From Selaginella tamariscina (lineage: Eukaryota; Streptophyta; Lycopodiopsida; Selaginellales; Selaginellaceae): DNA of 64,000 nucleotides. The notes below the pieces were generated by a model, which was not told where the DNA came from, did no database searches, and saw nothing but the letters and a program-made list of their open reading frames with translations. Below are positions 48,533 to 60,491 of the stretch, piece by piece. The stretch is from assembly GCA_003024785.1 (NCBI GenBank), contig PUQB01000159.1:223501-287500 (forward strand), written 5' to 3'. Positions within the stretch are counted from its first letter, which is position 1. Every line of letters starts with the position of its first letter. The translations under genes and the position numbers were made by a program.

Positions 48533-49701
48533 CTTTCTCAAGTTCTATGATCCAGGGCGGTGGAAGAGGAAGCTTCAGATGGAGAAGAAGACATTCCTTG
48601 CGCTCTACAGCATGCTGGACCGGGAGATCTACAAGCAAGTTACCAAGTGGAGGAGAGCAGTCTCGGTGGATGTTCATCTCGGCGTGACCTTGTACAAGCT
48701 CTTCAAGAACAACGACTACTCGGGTCTTGCTGACAAGTTTGGCATCGAGGAATCTAGATTGTCCTGGAGACTACAATTGCGATCGTGAAGTGCCTTGGTA
48801 CAAGATCTTGTTCCCGTCAACAATAGAGGACGTTTGAGTAGTAGCAGCTAGCTTTCAACAATACCCAAGACCCGGCTTCTGAATGTTGATGGGTGATCAA
48901 CTGCACTCATTTCGAGATTGTTTGCCTGGCTGGCGCTGATGGTGATCAGTACTTTGATCGCAAGCAGCAATACTTGGTGATCTTGCAGGGTATTTGTGAT
49001 ACTCAGAAGAGATTTTTGAGTGTGGTACGCAGGCTAGCTAACTAATTCTTGTTTGTTTGTTTTTTTCCATTAGTTCTCACGTTTTCTTGTGTAAGAAGTG
49101 TTCACGACATGAGAGTTTTCTGAAACTCGACCCGATAGATGTCAGAGAGCTTTTGATAGCACCTATGGAGCTCGGCTTTGACAAGTGGATCCAGCTCGTA
49201 TTTGGTGGAGACAAGGGTAGCAGCTTCAACAGCATCTGATGACACCCTACCCAAGTAAGTAGTAGTTTCTCATTTTTCTATTTTTTGAATTCAACTAGGT
49301 CTCGACTCATGGCAGGGGAGGCGAAGTACAATTTTCAACACCACCTTTCTCGAATTGTTATTGAGTAAGCATTTGAACTTTTGAAAATGAAGTTCATATG
49401 CTTGGATCAAAAGCAGGAGGTGCAACCGAGTTATCTTCTGAACATCATCATGAGTTGCTGCATCTTGCACAACTTCTTGATTGATGTTGGGGAAACCGAC
49501 ATCAAAGCTGAGATTCAGGCATGGGAGTAGGAGGTTGACATGCTTAAGGAGCTACAAATCTATGAGGAATACAGCGATCCTGTGGTGGCGGAGGAGGAGC
49601 CTTGGGAGTACTTGCATGCTGTAGGGGATGCTCAAAAGATTGGGGAGGACCTCACCATCAAGCTTTGCCACACCGTTATAGAACGATTTGATTCATTTTA
49701 A
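48533..49701 (+). pseudogene. Harbinger transposase, broken
   Basis: The N-terminal part (about 48533-48788) includes MEKKTFLALYSMLDREIYKQ and LYKLFKNNDYSGLADKFGIE, the helix-turn-helix region of PIF/Harbinger transposases. The nuclease part includes VINCTHFEI and GDQYFDRKQQYLVILQGICD (about 48890-49025). A likely intron 49024-49073 follows, and the C-terminal part (about 49420-49701) includes QPSYLLNIIMSCCILHNFLI. The INCTH motif has asparagine where active enzymes have the first catalytic aspartate. Several shifts and stops interrupt it, so it is dead as read. Confidence 0.75.
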
Positions 49702-51794
49702 TCGTTGATTTTGTTGTTTGGTTTGTTCAAATTCTTAAGCTTTGCAAGAATGTTGAATTTGAATTTTAAATTTTAAATAGAATTAAAGGTGAAAACATAT
49801 TTAGAAATGAAAACATTAGTAAAATTTAAGTGTTTCGTATATGAAGAGACGCATTTAAGGTTAAAATTTGAGGACAAATTCGTTGTCATGTGCGAACATA
49901 ACAAATCTTAAAATGTGTAATTAAATCGCAAAATTCACTTTAAAGTTTCTACGAGCGAATGTACATAGCAATTTTTTATATTATAATATTACTACATAAT
50001 CATGTATTATATGTTTTAATTATATGTGAGCTCTTCAGAGGAGGAAAGATTTGTTTGACGATTCATTTCAAGCCCCTTTCGGCAAGGAACTAGTATGGCT
50101 CACACACACACACATAGACATATATGTTAATTTATGTATGGTGTGCATGAAAATTTATATATCTCTAATATATATTATGATATAAAGACATCATAGACAT
50201 GTTATGCGTAGTTAACATCTGTCTGTGTGTAACAGCAACGAAAGAACTCGTATAAATATAATCGAGTGACTACGTAATTGTGTGTGTATATATTTATGTA
50301 TGTATATACTCAAAATTATATGAGCGTATACACATAAATTATATTGCAATTACTGTATATATAATCCTGGCATAACTACATGTATATTGTATATAATACA
50401 TACGTACGTACGTACCGTAAACGCTCCAATCCCCTTTTTTTCCTAAAACAATATACACATTACCAATATATTTATATTTAAATACAGAATGTGTACACTG
50501 TAGGAAGTATAGGTATATACATATGACATATATATCTACTTTCCTCATCTTACGATAAATATACACACACATATGCATACGAGTATGTACGCACACACAT
50601 ATGTGCCTATGGTGTATATTTTATCTGATTCAATTATTTCAATACTAAAAATCAGGAAAAAAAACATGTATTTAAAGAAAAAAACTTATTTATATACCAA
50701 ATTGTATATATAGATGAAATGCATTAAGCCTGAAGGTTTTTTATTTATAATTTTTTAAATTCATATAAAATCGTTAAAATAATTAACTTAATTAAGGGAG
50801 AGTCTTAATTTAATCTTCAATTTGATATTGAAAAATGTAATTTACATATTTATATTTGCTTACTACATACATTTAGTCATTTACATTAAATTTCACATAA
50901 CATACATCATATGTTATTAAAGTGTGTTCCATTATATATAATAAGCATAGTTTGTTTATAGTTGGCCTAAGCCATAGATAATGTTGTGTGTGTATGCCTT
51001 TAACACAACAATATATATGTGTGTGTGTGTGTGTCTCTGTGTGTGTGTGTGTTTCTATACAAAATTCTCTATAAACATTTAAATGAAATGTCTAAAGCAT
51101 GAATTAAATAAAAAGTTTTATAAATAAGAGAGGTTCCATATTAAGTTTGTATCAACGAAATTTTATGTTTGTGTACCACATTATTATTAATTAGTTCTAT
51201 AAAAATATTTATAAATAATACTTTTATATATAAAATCATTTAATTTAATGTTTTAATTCTATTTAGCTTTTATTTTTAATTTAAATTTATACATTTGCTA
51301 CAATAACGTACTAATATACATAATATTAATCTTTTGAATTATATGTTCATATAACTTGTTAAGTTCCACTGTTAATCGTAGTGATGTTCTACTCCCTCCC
51401 CATACTAAAGATTTCACATCATACACAACTTTAATAATATTAAATTTCTGTATTATAAATAAAATCTTTCCCAGTAACGACAAGAAGATCTAAAACTTAA
51501 CATTAATGTGCTTTACCATTATTAAGTTTCACACACCGTATTTATATTTATATGCATACGTGCATATACTATATGTAATCGTGTTTAAATTAAATTTGGT
51601 GACTTCAGGAGTTTAAAATTTGAATATATTATAGTAGAATTGCAATGTGTATTCACATTCTCAAAGATGGGAAGGTAACATATTTTTAGACTTCAGATAG
51701 GTTTATATAAACGTTAGTATTTTACTTTAAAATGTATTCTCATATAATACTAAAATATATATACATTATTACCCACCCACCCACCCACACATAC

Positions 51795-51870
<76 letters not shown>

Positions 51871-52651
51871 CATTAGTATATATGTACACTATAATATACA
51901 TTATATTCATCTACACACAAAGAATGCGTAGCTGTCTATAATATATAGCAGGTGTTGAGTGTATAGATTGTCAACTTAACTGTTTTATTCTATATTTCAA
52001 ATAATTTGATAGATATTGTAATATATAACATATATACACATGTCACATGCACACAGCCTGCATGCGCACACACGCATGGACAGACACACACTCATATAAT
52101 AAATGGTTTGTAAACAAGAGAGTTTAAATTTATAATTTTATTGAAGTGTAATATTTAAATATATAAATTCAAAAGAAAATTCATAAGAAATTTAAAGAAA
52201 CTAATTTTATAACGATTATAAAATGAATTTATGGATAAGCAAATAAGGCTCAGGGCTTTAGAGTTCGAATCATTATTTAAATATTTTAAGTTTTTATACT
52301 TTTAAGACTTGACATTTAAAAAACATTAAGTTTTATTAACCTTGTGATATTCTTTCCCGTTTGTTATGTACATATCTAGAAAGCTCAATAATAGTTTGTG
52401 CATGTGTGTGTGTGCGCTTCAAACTAGTATGTGTATTTCATATCAATTGGTTCGGGTTGTATATATCGTAATGTACATATATACACATGTGTGCATACAT
52501 ATACATATACACATGTGTGTAATGTGCTCTCTATCTTCTATATATTCAATATCAAAATTTAAACAAATTATTAAAACCAAATATTTTCTTACAAAATGAT
52601 ATAAGGGATTGTCCTTTAATGTGTTACGGATTTTAAAAAACTATACCAAGA

Positions 52652-52691
<40 letters not shown>

Positions 52692-53157
52692 ATATATATA
52701 TAAATTATTATATATTAGTATTATATGAGAATACATTATAAATTATAAAATAATAATCTAACATATATAAACAGAATTAAGTTATAGCCTATTTAAAGCC
52801 TAAAACTGTGTTTGAAGTCACCAAGTTTCACATATAAATGCTAATTGAAGAATTAAATTTAAACACGATTACATATGGTATATTATGTGTGTATGTATAT
52901 ATAGGTGTGTGTGAAACTTTTGGACCAAAACGAGTACATTGATATATCAACAAAACTTAATAAAAATACATTTTAATATACTAGACATGAAGTTTTATGA
53001 GCGTTACAGATTTGAAAAACGAATACATCTTCTTGTTACTGAAAAGATATTATTTAAAATGTAGAATTTAATATTTTACTTACACTACAGTTGTAAGTTT
53101 AACATTAATATTAGTACGCAAATGCATTAATTTAAATTTAAAAATGAAAGTAATGCG

Positions 53158-53198
<41 letters not shown>

Positions 53199-54072
53199 GC
53201 ACAGGAGATATACAACATTTGCACATCAGGCCAATTTATGAACGTGCTTAAAGATTAACAAACAGGAAGTGAAAAGATAGTAGACTCTTCGTTGTATATT
53301 ATATATAATGGAAGATTTGTACGTTCGTATGACTGTTAAATGTAAAACACACAGTATGTTTGTGAAATTTAAGTGATGTATGTAGTAAACAAATTTAAAA
53401 TGTAAATTACATTTTTCGATATTAAATTTAAAGACTAAAATTTTATATATAAACAGCCGCCCTCACCCGCTCCGCCAGACTCTTAAAAAACGATTTCAAT
53501 GAATGTTACATAATAATATTAAACGCATAATGTTATTGAAATATAAAAACATACATACACGCAGACACGAATGTAAACATGAAAAGTACCTGTAACATAT
53601 ATTTGAATGAAAGCACCATATGACGTCAGCAAAAACACATGGTCAACCTTCCATACTAATACAGGTACTTCTGAAATTTATATACCCTGAAGTTTTCATA
53701 TATTTATATATATCCGTTAAACTTCAATTTAAGACTTCATAAATTTTAAAATTAAAAATTAAAATTAATTTTTTAAAAATTAATAAAAATTTAAAATTAA
53801 TTTATATTTTATTATATTTAGGTTCAAAATACACCTATTAAACATATATATCACAATATAATAATTTATTCTTAAAAATATTTCATTTTTACTATGACAA
53901 TTTTTTGATATTTTAACACTTAATTATTTCACTCAACAATATATTATAAATTAAAAATATATTTTTAATTAATATTATTATTTTAAAAATCAAAATATTA
54001 CGATTGAAGTTTTGAAATGATATAAATTTACAATTTTTAGACGGATATATACGTTTATATTTTATATTTTGG
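49702..54072. other. AT-rich gene-poor region
   Basis: About 4.4 kb of AT-rich DNA contains many microsatellites and no ORF worth calling. The right end may contain unrecognised 3' exons of the PPR gene, whose last visible exon appears to end in a splice donor. I see no RNA gene, inverted repeat or element end. Confidence 0.6.
51775..51870. repeat. (CCAC)n, (TA)n, (GA)n compound microsatellite
   Basis: Short CCAC repeats, a TA run and a GA run with one AA interruption follow each other in gene-poor DNA. Confidence 0.9.
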
Positions 54073-56525
54073 TTATACTAAAGTTGTAGCTTTAACAGTA
54101 AACTTGTTTTGTATGCAAACACAAACAGTGGGTTTCGATTTAAGAACGACCGATATGTTGTGAAATCGTAACATGAAGTGATACAATTCGATCAATGTGT
54201 ATATATGACTTAATCTTGCACACTTACCTGGTTGATCTTCCCACATACTCAAGCTTTTATAGATGTCACCCATCAACACATAGGCAGTTGTGTCTCTCAT
54301 TCCTCGAGCCATTAACGCATCGAAAGCAACCTTCCCCACTTCCACGTTCTTCCACTTCCTGCACGCCCCGAGCAGCGTTGTCCACGTAACACCGTTGGGT
54401 TCAACAGGCATGTTCTCGATAACACATAATGCATCCTCCAACCTCTTACCCCTCCCTAGCATATCCACCACGCAGTTGTAATGTTCCACACACGGACGTA
54501 CACCGCATCTCCACATGGATACGAAGTATTTGTTACCCTCTTCCACCATACCTGCATGGCTACATGCAGTTAGAAAGCAAGCAAATGTGATACCATCCAT
54601 TTGCAGTCGAGCTTCGTGCATACTCTTCCCAAGACTAAACACTCGGGAGAACCCCCCTACTGAGACGTATCCGGCTATCAATGCATTCCAGGAGACCGTA
54701 GCCGGAGAGTCCATACTACTAAACAACACCTCAGCCTTAGCTATGCAGCCACACCTCCCATAGAACTCCACCAATGCTCCTGCGACTTCTTCTTCCCCTC
54801 CAAGCCTACAAACACTTGCATGAATCCATTCTCCAGTTTGTAACAACGCTATACTCCCGCACGCCTTGAGTGCAGCGACATATGTGAGATAGTCCGGTTC
54901 GCAATCCATCTCGGTGAGCATGTTGATAGCTGCCGAGTTCTTCCCCATTCCCCACGTATCCCATAATGAGACAGTTCCATGTCACTACATTCTTCACAAC
55001 CATTCTATCGAATGTCTCTCTGGCATATTCCACGCTGCCGCATTTCCCATACATGTCTACCAAGGTGTTCCCCACAACGAGTTCAGAGTCGTATCCACAG
55101 TTTCTGGCTTGTTCATGAATGCTAGTCCCCTTCTGTAGACTGAACTTCTTGTCTCCCTTAGCAAGATCTGCACATGCCTTAAGTGCAACAACACACATGT
55201 AATATGCGTTGCCTCACAGTCCATCTTGTCAAGCAAGTTCAAAGCAAGTAAACTCTCCCCATTCTCCACGTATCCCAGAAGCAGAGAGTTCCATACAACA
55301 ATATCTTTGTATGTCATCCTGTCAAACACCCAACGAGCACGTCTCATGCTACCGCACTTGCAGTACATGTCCACCAAGGCACTAGCCAAAACTAGATTGG
55401 ATTCATATCCATTGTCTTTGATTCGTTCGTGAATACCGATCCCTTCATAAGACAACTCTCCTTCGCCAACTCTTTCCTTACCGCCAGCGTTGTCCACGCC
55501 TTCAGTGAAACAACATACGTAGCATCCGTTGGTCGACACTCCATTTCAGTGAACAACTCTATAGCTACAAGACTTTCGCCTTTCTCCACATACCCCATAA
55601 GAAGGCAGTTCCACGTAACAACGTTCCGGTGCACCGTGCTGTCAAATACTTCTCGGGCATCCCGCATGCTGCCACATTTTCCATACATGTCGACTAAGGT
55701 GTTTACCACGACTATCTCCGAATGGTATCCACGCTCTTTCAACCGTTTGTGAATGGCAATCCCCTTGTCTAAACAAAACTGCTTATCTGAATCTCTCTCC
55801 ATAGCCAAACCTGCACAAGCCTTGAGTGCAGCAATATATGTTACTTGTGTCGGTTCAAACTCCATCTTGTTGAACAATTGCATAGCTAATGAGCTCTCCC
55901 CATTCTCCACGTATCCCAGAAGCAGAGAGTTCCAGGAGACAACGTCCTTATGGATCATCCTGTCAAAAACCTCCTTAGCAAGCTGCATGCTGCCGCATTT
56001 ACTGTACATATCCACCAAGGTGCTTGCCACAAGTATGTTTGAATCACATCCAGACGCCTGGATCCCTTTGTGAATGGTGATCCCCTTCTCAAGACAAGAC
56101 TGTTTTCTCTGAATGTTTAGCCAACCCTGCACATGCTTTCAATGCAGCAACATACGTGACATGTGTTGGTGTACAGTCCATCCTAGTGAGCAACTCCATA
56201 GCTATAGAGCTCTCCCATTCTCCACGTACCCCAGAAGAAGAGAGTTCCACATGACGGCGTTCTTATGGACCGTGTTATCAAAAACATTCCGTGCACAATC
56301 CATGCAGCCGCATTTCATGTACATGTTTACAAGGCCACTCGCTACATACCTGTCAGTGTGGACTCCGACTGCAACTGCATCCAGATGGAGCTTTCTCCCG
56401 CCTTCTAAGTCCCTTGTTTTGCTACACTGCTTCAATGCGGAAATGAACTTCCAAGTGTCCTCTTGCTCTCTGTATCGTGGTCTGTATGTCCTGTTCCCTG
56501 TACACGAAGCCTCCAGACTTGCCAT
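54073..56525 (-). CDS. PLS-class pentatricopeptide repeat protein (downstream copy)
   Basis: PPR proteins bind organellar RNA in sequence-specific fashion. PLS proteins with E motifs usually guide C-to-U editing. From MASLEASCTGN the protein has LKQCSKTRDLEGGRKLHLDA, then six modules of about 100 residues, each with LVDMYxKCGSM, FDRM and WNSLLLGYVENG variants and TYVAALKACA. It ends in an E-like tail (VEHYNCVVDMLGRGKRLEDA, GVTWTTLLGACRKWKNVEVG, AYVLMGDIYKSLSMWED). A good donor (CCAG before GTAAGTG, exon end 54228) suggests one or more further exons. Unspliced, the frame runs to a stop at 54073. No DYW domain is visible. The frame is broken several times between 54900 and 56230. The start could also be the ATG at 56552. 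It is a tandem paralogue of the upstream gene, with which it shares module order. Confidence 0.85.
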
Positions 56526-56532
56526 AGATGTT

Positions 56533-58802
56533 TTAATTCTCGTATATATCACGCATCAATACATACACAGCCGGATCCTTTGTGCCCGCATTCACTAACG
56601 AGTCATATGCAACTTTCCCCACTTCAAGGTTCTTCCATTTCCTGCACGCCCCTAGCAACGTCGTCCAGGTAACAGTGTTGGCTTCGATCGGCATGCTCTT
56701 TACAATTGTTAGTGCCTCTTCGAGTCTGTTCGCTCTGCCAGCATGTCCACCATGCAGTTATAGTGTTCCACACTGGGACTGACTCCATATCTCGACATGG
56801 ACTCAAAGTATGTTTCGACCCTCTCCCACCAGACCTGCTCGACTACATGCTGTTAACAAGCAAATGAATGTTATACCATCCATTTGGAGGCCATCTTCTA
56901 GTATCTGCTTTCCCAATCTCAATACGTTGGTAGAGTTCCCAAGTGAGGTGTATCCCGCTAACAACGCATTCCAGGACACTGCTCCTGTAGAATGCATGCT
57001 GCTGAACAGCTTCTCAGCCATAAACATGCTGCCCACTTGCCATAGAAGTCCAACAACATGTTGCCAACTATAAGATTCTCGTCTTAATCCAAGTCTGCAT
57101 ACTATAGCATGAACACATTCTCCAACTTTTATTGCTGCTAAACTCCCACATGCCTTGAGTACAAGCACATATGTGACATGCGTTGCCTCACAGTCCATCT
57201 TGGTAAACATGTCTATAGCTAAGGAGCTCTCGCCATTCTCCCGTATCCCAGTAACAGAGAGTTCCACGTAATAACATTCCGTCTGGTGCTCCTGCTAAAG
57301 ACATCCCTAGCATGCTGCATGCTCCCGCATTTGCCGTACATGTCTACCAGAGCGTTTGTCACAACAAGATCGGAATCGAGCTCACGGATTCTCACTATCT
57401 CATCAATTGCAAGTCCTTTCTCCAGACACAACTGCTTCTTTGAGGCATCTTTCGTAGACAAACCTGCACATGCCTTCAACGCAGCAACATACGTGAATGC
57501 GTCTGGTTCACAATCCATCTTCTTGAACAAGTCCAACGATGTGGAGAACTCCCCATTCTCTACGTATCCCATTAGTAGGCAGTTCCATGTAATAACGTTC
57601 CGAGCTATCATGCTGTCAAAGGCTTCACGGGCTCGTTGCATGCTTCCGCATTTTCCATACATGTCCACCAAGGTGCTTGCCACAACTATGTCAGTATCAA
57701 ACCCACAATCTCTATGTCGTTCGTGAATGGCAATGCCCTTCTCCAGACATAAATGCTTCTCTGACTCTCTCTCTGTAGCCACGGCTGCACATGCCTTCAG
57801 CACTGCAACATAAGTGACACAATCTGGTTCACAATCCATCTTGACGAACAACTCCACAGCTATGAAGCTCTCCCCATTCTCCACGTATCCCAGAAGGATA
57901 CACGTCCATGTAACAACGTCTTTATCGTCATCCTGTCAAAGACCTCTCTAGCACGGTGCATGCTCCCGCATTTGCTGTACATATCTATCAACGTGTTTGT
58001 AATGACTGTGTTGGAGAGAAGGCCACGGTCTTTTATTTGCTCGTGAATCGCTAGCCCCTTTTCTAGACAAAACTGCTTGTCTGACTCTCTCAGCGCTGTG
58101 CATGCCTTGAGTGCAGCAACATATGTGAGACAGTCCGGTGCACAATCCATCCTGGTGAATAACTCTAAAGCTACAAAGCTCTCCCCTTTGCAACGTATCC
58201 CTGAATGAGAGATGTCCAGGTGACCACGCTTTTTTGTATCATCCTGTCAAAGACATCCCTTGCATATTGCATTCTCCCACATTTCCCATACATGTCTACC
58301 AAGGTGTTTGCCACAATGATGTTCGAATCCAGCCTGCGCTCTCTGAGTTGCTCATGAATAGCAATCCCTTTGGTGAGACAAAAGCGCTTGTCCGATGATA
58401 GCCCTGCACATGCTTTCAGTGCAGCAACATAAGTGAAACCGTCCGGTTCACAGTCCATCTTGGTGAAGAACTCATGGCTACGGAGCTCTCCCCATTCTCC
58501 ACGTATCCCAGAAGAAGAGAGTTCCACATGACAACGTCCCGAGTAATGACGCTACCGAAAACCTCCGATGCGCGCTGCATGCAGCCGCATTTGGAGTACA
58601 TGTTTATAAGTGCAGCAGCCACATACCTGTCCGTGTGGCAACCGGCTGCCACTGCATCCAGGTGAAGGCGCTGCCCGGTTTCTATGTTCCTTGTCTTACT
58701 ACATTGCTTCAGCGCTGACACAAATCTGCGTGAATGCGCTTTTTCTACCTGTCTATAGCGTGCAGTGTTCCCCTCCAACTCTTTCTTGCAGTCGCACAAC
58801 AT
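56533..58802 (-). CDS. PLS-class pentatricopeptide repeat protein (upstream copy)
   Basis: It begins MLCDCKKELEGNTARYRQVE and continues with FVSALKQCSKTRNIETGQRL, closely matching the N-terminal block of the downstream copy. Six PLS modules follow, with INMYSKCGCM, LVDMYGKCGSM, FDSMIARNVITWNCLLMGYV and CEPDAFTYVAALKACAGL. The C-terminal E-like part is split across frames (DGLQMDGITFICLLTACSRA, then KDPAVYVLMRDIYEN). It stops at 56533-56535, only eight bases before the ATG of the downstream gene. Frame breaks occur about every 300-400 bases, for example near 58470, 58190, 57925, 57240 and 56800, as in neighbouring conserved genes. The protein is probably intact in life, but a pseudogene cannot be excluded from sequence alone. 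It is intronless as far as seen. Organelle targeting is expected but not evident. Confidence 0.82.
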
Positions 58803-59426
58803 GCTTGTGCATCCGAATGAACATCTCTAAACCTAACCATAGTTCGGGTTTTAGGGTTTACGAAGGGCACCTCTGTTTGCCCTTAATTACCGTTATCAAA
58901 TGAAATGCTCTGTTTCTTTAGGGTTCTTCCGGGAGGATTAGGGTTTAAGCTGCTGATCCCAGGTATGCCGCTCTCTCTCCACACACACGCGCGCTCGCAC
59001 AAAGATAAAATTTGTATCCGCATTTCTCATTCTGCGTTTAGAATGGGAGTCATTCATAGATTTTAGAGCATACAAAACTACACACACACATATGAATATG
59101 AACGGTCCATTTTATGCATATCAGTTACAGCATGCATGAGATATTGAACTACTATTTTATCTATGATATTGTAATTTGAATGTATATGAACGTGAGCTTT
59201 CTGAAGTCACCCAGTTGTTACCTCTCTCTCTCTCTCTGTGCATAAAAAAATGTGTTTTCTTTTCCCACTGTTATATATTATGCATTTATCTATACGCTTA
59301 TGTTGTATAGATACACAAATTTCATGGGCTTTCAGCATTCTCCTTATATCCTCAGTTATTGTTGTTTTAATGAAAGGATGACCTCAAAAGTGAAAATGAA
59401 ACATATCCTTAGTTATTGTTGTTTTA
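58803..59426. promoter_or_regulatory. Divergent spacer between PPR and INTS3 genes
   Basis: This 620-base region separates the minus-strand PPR start (58802) from the plus-strand INTS3 start (59427). Three telo-box-like motifs (TTTTAGGGTTTA near 58850, TTTAGGGTTC near 58917, ATTAGGGTTTAA near 58938) lie close together and probably mark a shared promoter. A CT run lies at 59220-59237. Confidence 0.6.
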
Positions 59427-59443
59427 ATGAAAAGGATGACCTC
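59353..59443 (+). repeat. Direct repeat of about 35 bases at the INTS3 start
   Basis: The segment AGTTATTGTTGTTTTAATGA followed by AAGGATGACCTC occurs at about 59355-59387 and again at 59410-59443, differing mainly by one A. The second copy contains the chosen start codon, so the 55-base duplication offers two candidate ATGs. Confidence 0.85.
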
Positions 59444-59669
59444 GAAGTTGACACACAAAAGCACATACGAGGGACAGGATGAACTTGAAGCGACACTTTC
59501 ACAGGCCTACGCAAGTTTACAATCTCAGCTTGCTTCTCCATATCAAGCTTCTGCTGCAACTGCTTCGCAACGTTTACCACTTACTCAGGCTCTCCTATAT
59601 GCAATACTCACAAGTAAATATTTTTACATTCTATATTCTATCTAACATATACAGTAAGATATGTGTAAA

Positions 59670-59702
<33 letters not shown>

Positions 59703-60445
59703 TGTGTGTGTGTGTTTGGAATCCAATGGCCCAATTAAATAATTCTTTTTTTTTAAACATGCTAGTTATTTATTGAGTTTACGTAACAGAGGAAATAATG
59801 GAGTCCTAACAAATTGTTTATAGATGCCCCTCCGAATCCAACTGCTCATCTGAACCATTTGACAACAATCACAACGGATGGATATGCAACATTTGTAGGA
59901 CTTTTCACCCGGTATATTCACTGTGACGTTTATATTTGTCTGATTTATAAGTGTATATGTATATGTGTGTGTACGTGTATATTCATAGTTCGTATGTTTA
60001 AACAATACAAGGCATTAATGGTTTTAGCTTTTTACTAGGCTGGTTAATGACTCATACACGAAACTGATGGATCAACCAAGGACACAACTTATCTGGACAT
60101 TAAAGCAGCTTATGGGGCTTTATGCATCGGAAGTAGACAATCTATGTCTTCTTCTCCTCCGTCAGATCAACGGTGGAGATATAAGCACAAAACAACGTAT
60201 GGTTGGCTACACAAATGCTCGATACTTCAACAGCAATATCCCCTGGCTTGTCTCGAACCCCGGACTCCTTACTGGTGTGTGTGTGAGGGCGTGTGTTTGT
60301 GTGTTTGACATATTACAACCACCAACGGGCGTTTATGTATGTATCATATCTAAACTATTGTCTATGCATGTATTGATATATTAACAACTGTCAAGATCTC
60401 TCTCCTCTCTCTCTCCTCTCTCTCTCTCTCCTCTCTCTCTCTTCT

Positions 60446-60491
<46 letters not shown>

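Larger units (their letters stand above)
46700..49701 (+). mobile_element. Decayed PIF/Harbinger DNA transposon
   Basis: Two coding remnants in the same orientation have the classic PIF/Harbinger layout: a Myb/trihelix-like DNA-binding ORF, then a DDE transposase. GC content is clearly higher than in the flanks. Both reading frames are broken by stops and shifts. Terminal inverted repeats and the expected 3-base target duplication could not be located by eye, so the ends given are the coding limits rather than the true element ends. Confidence 0.75.
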
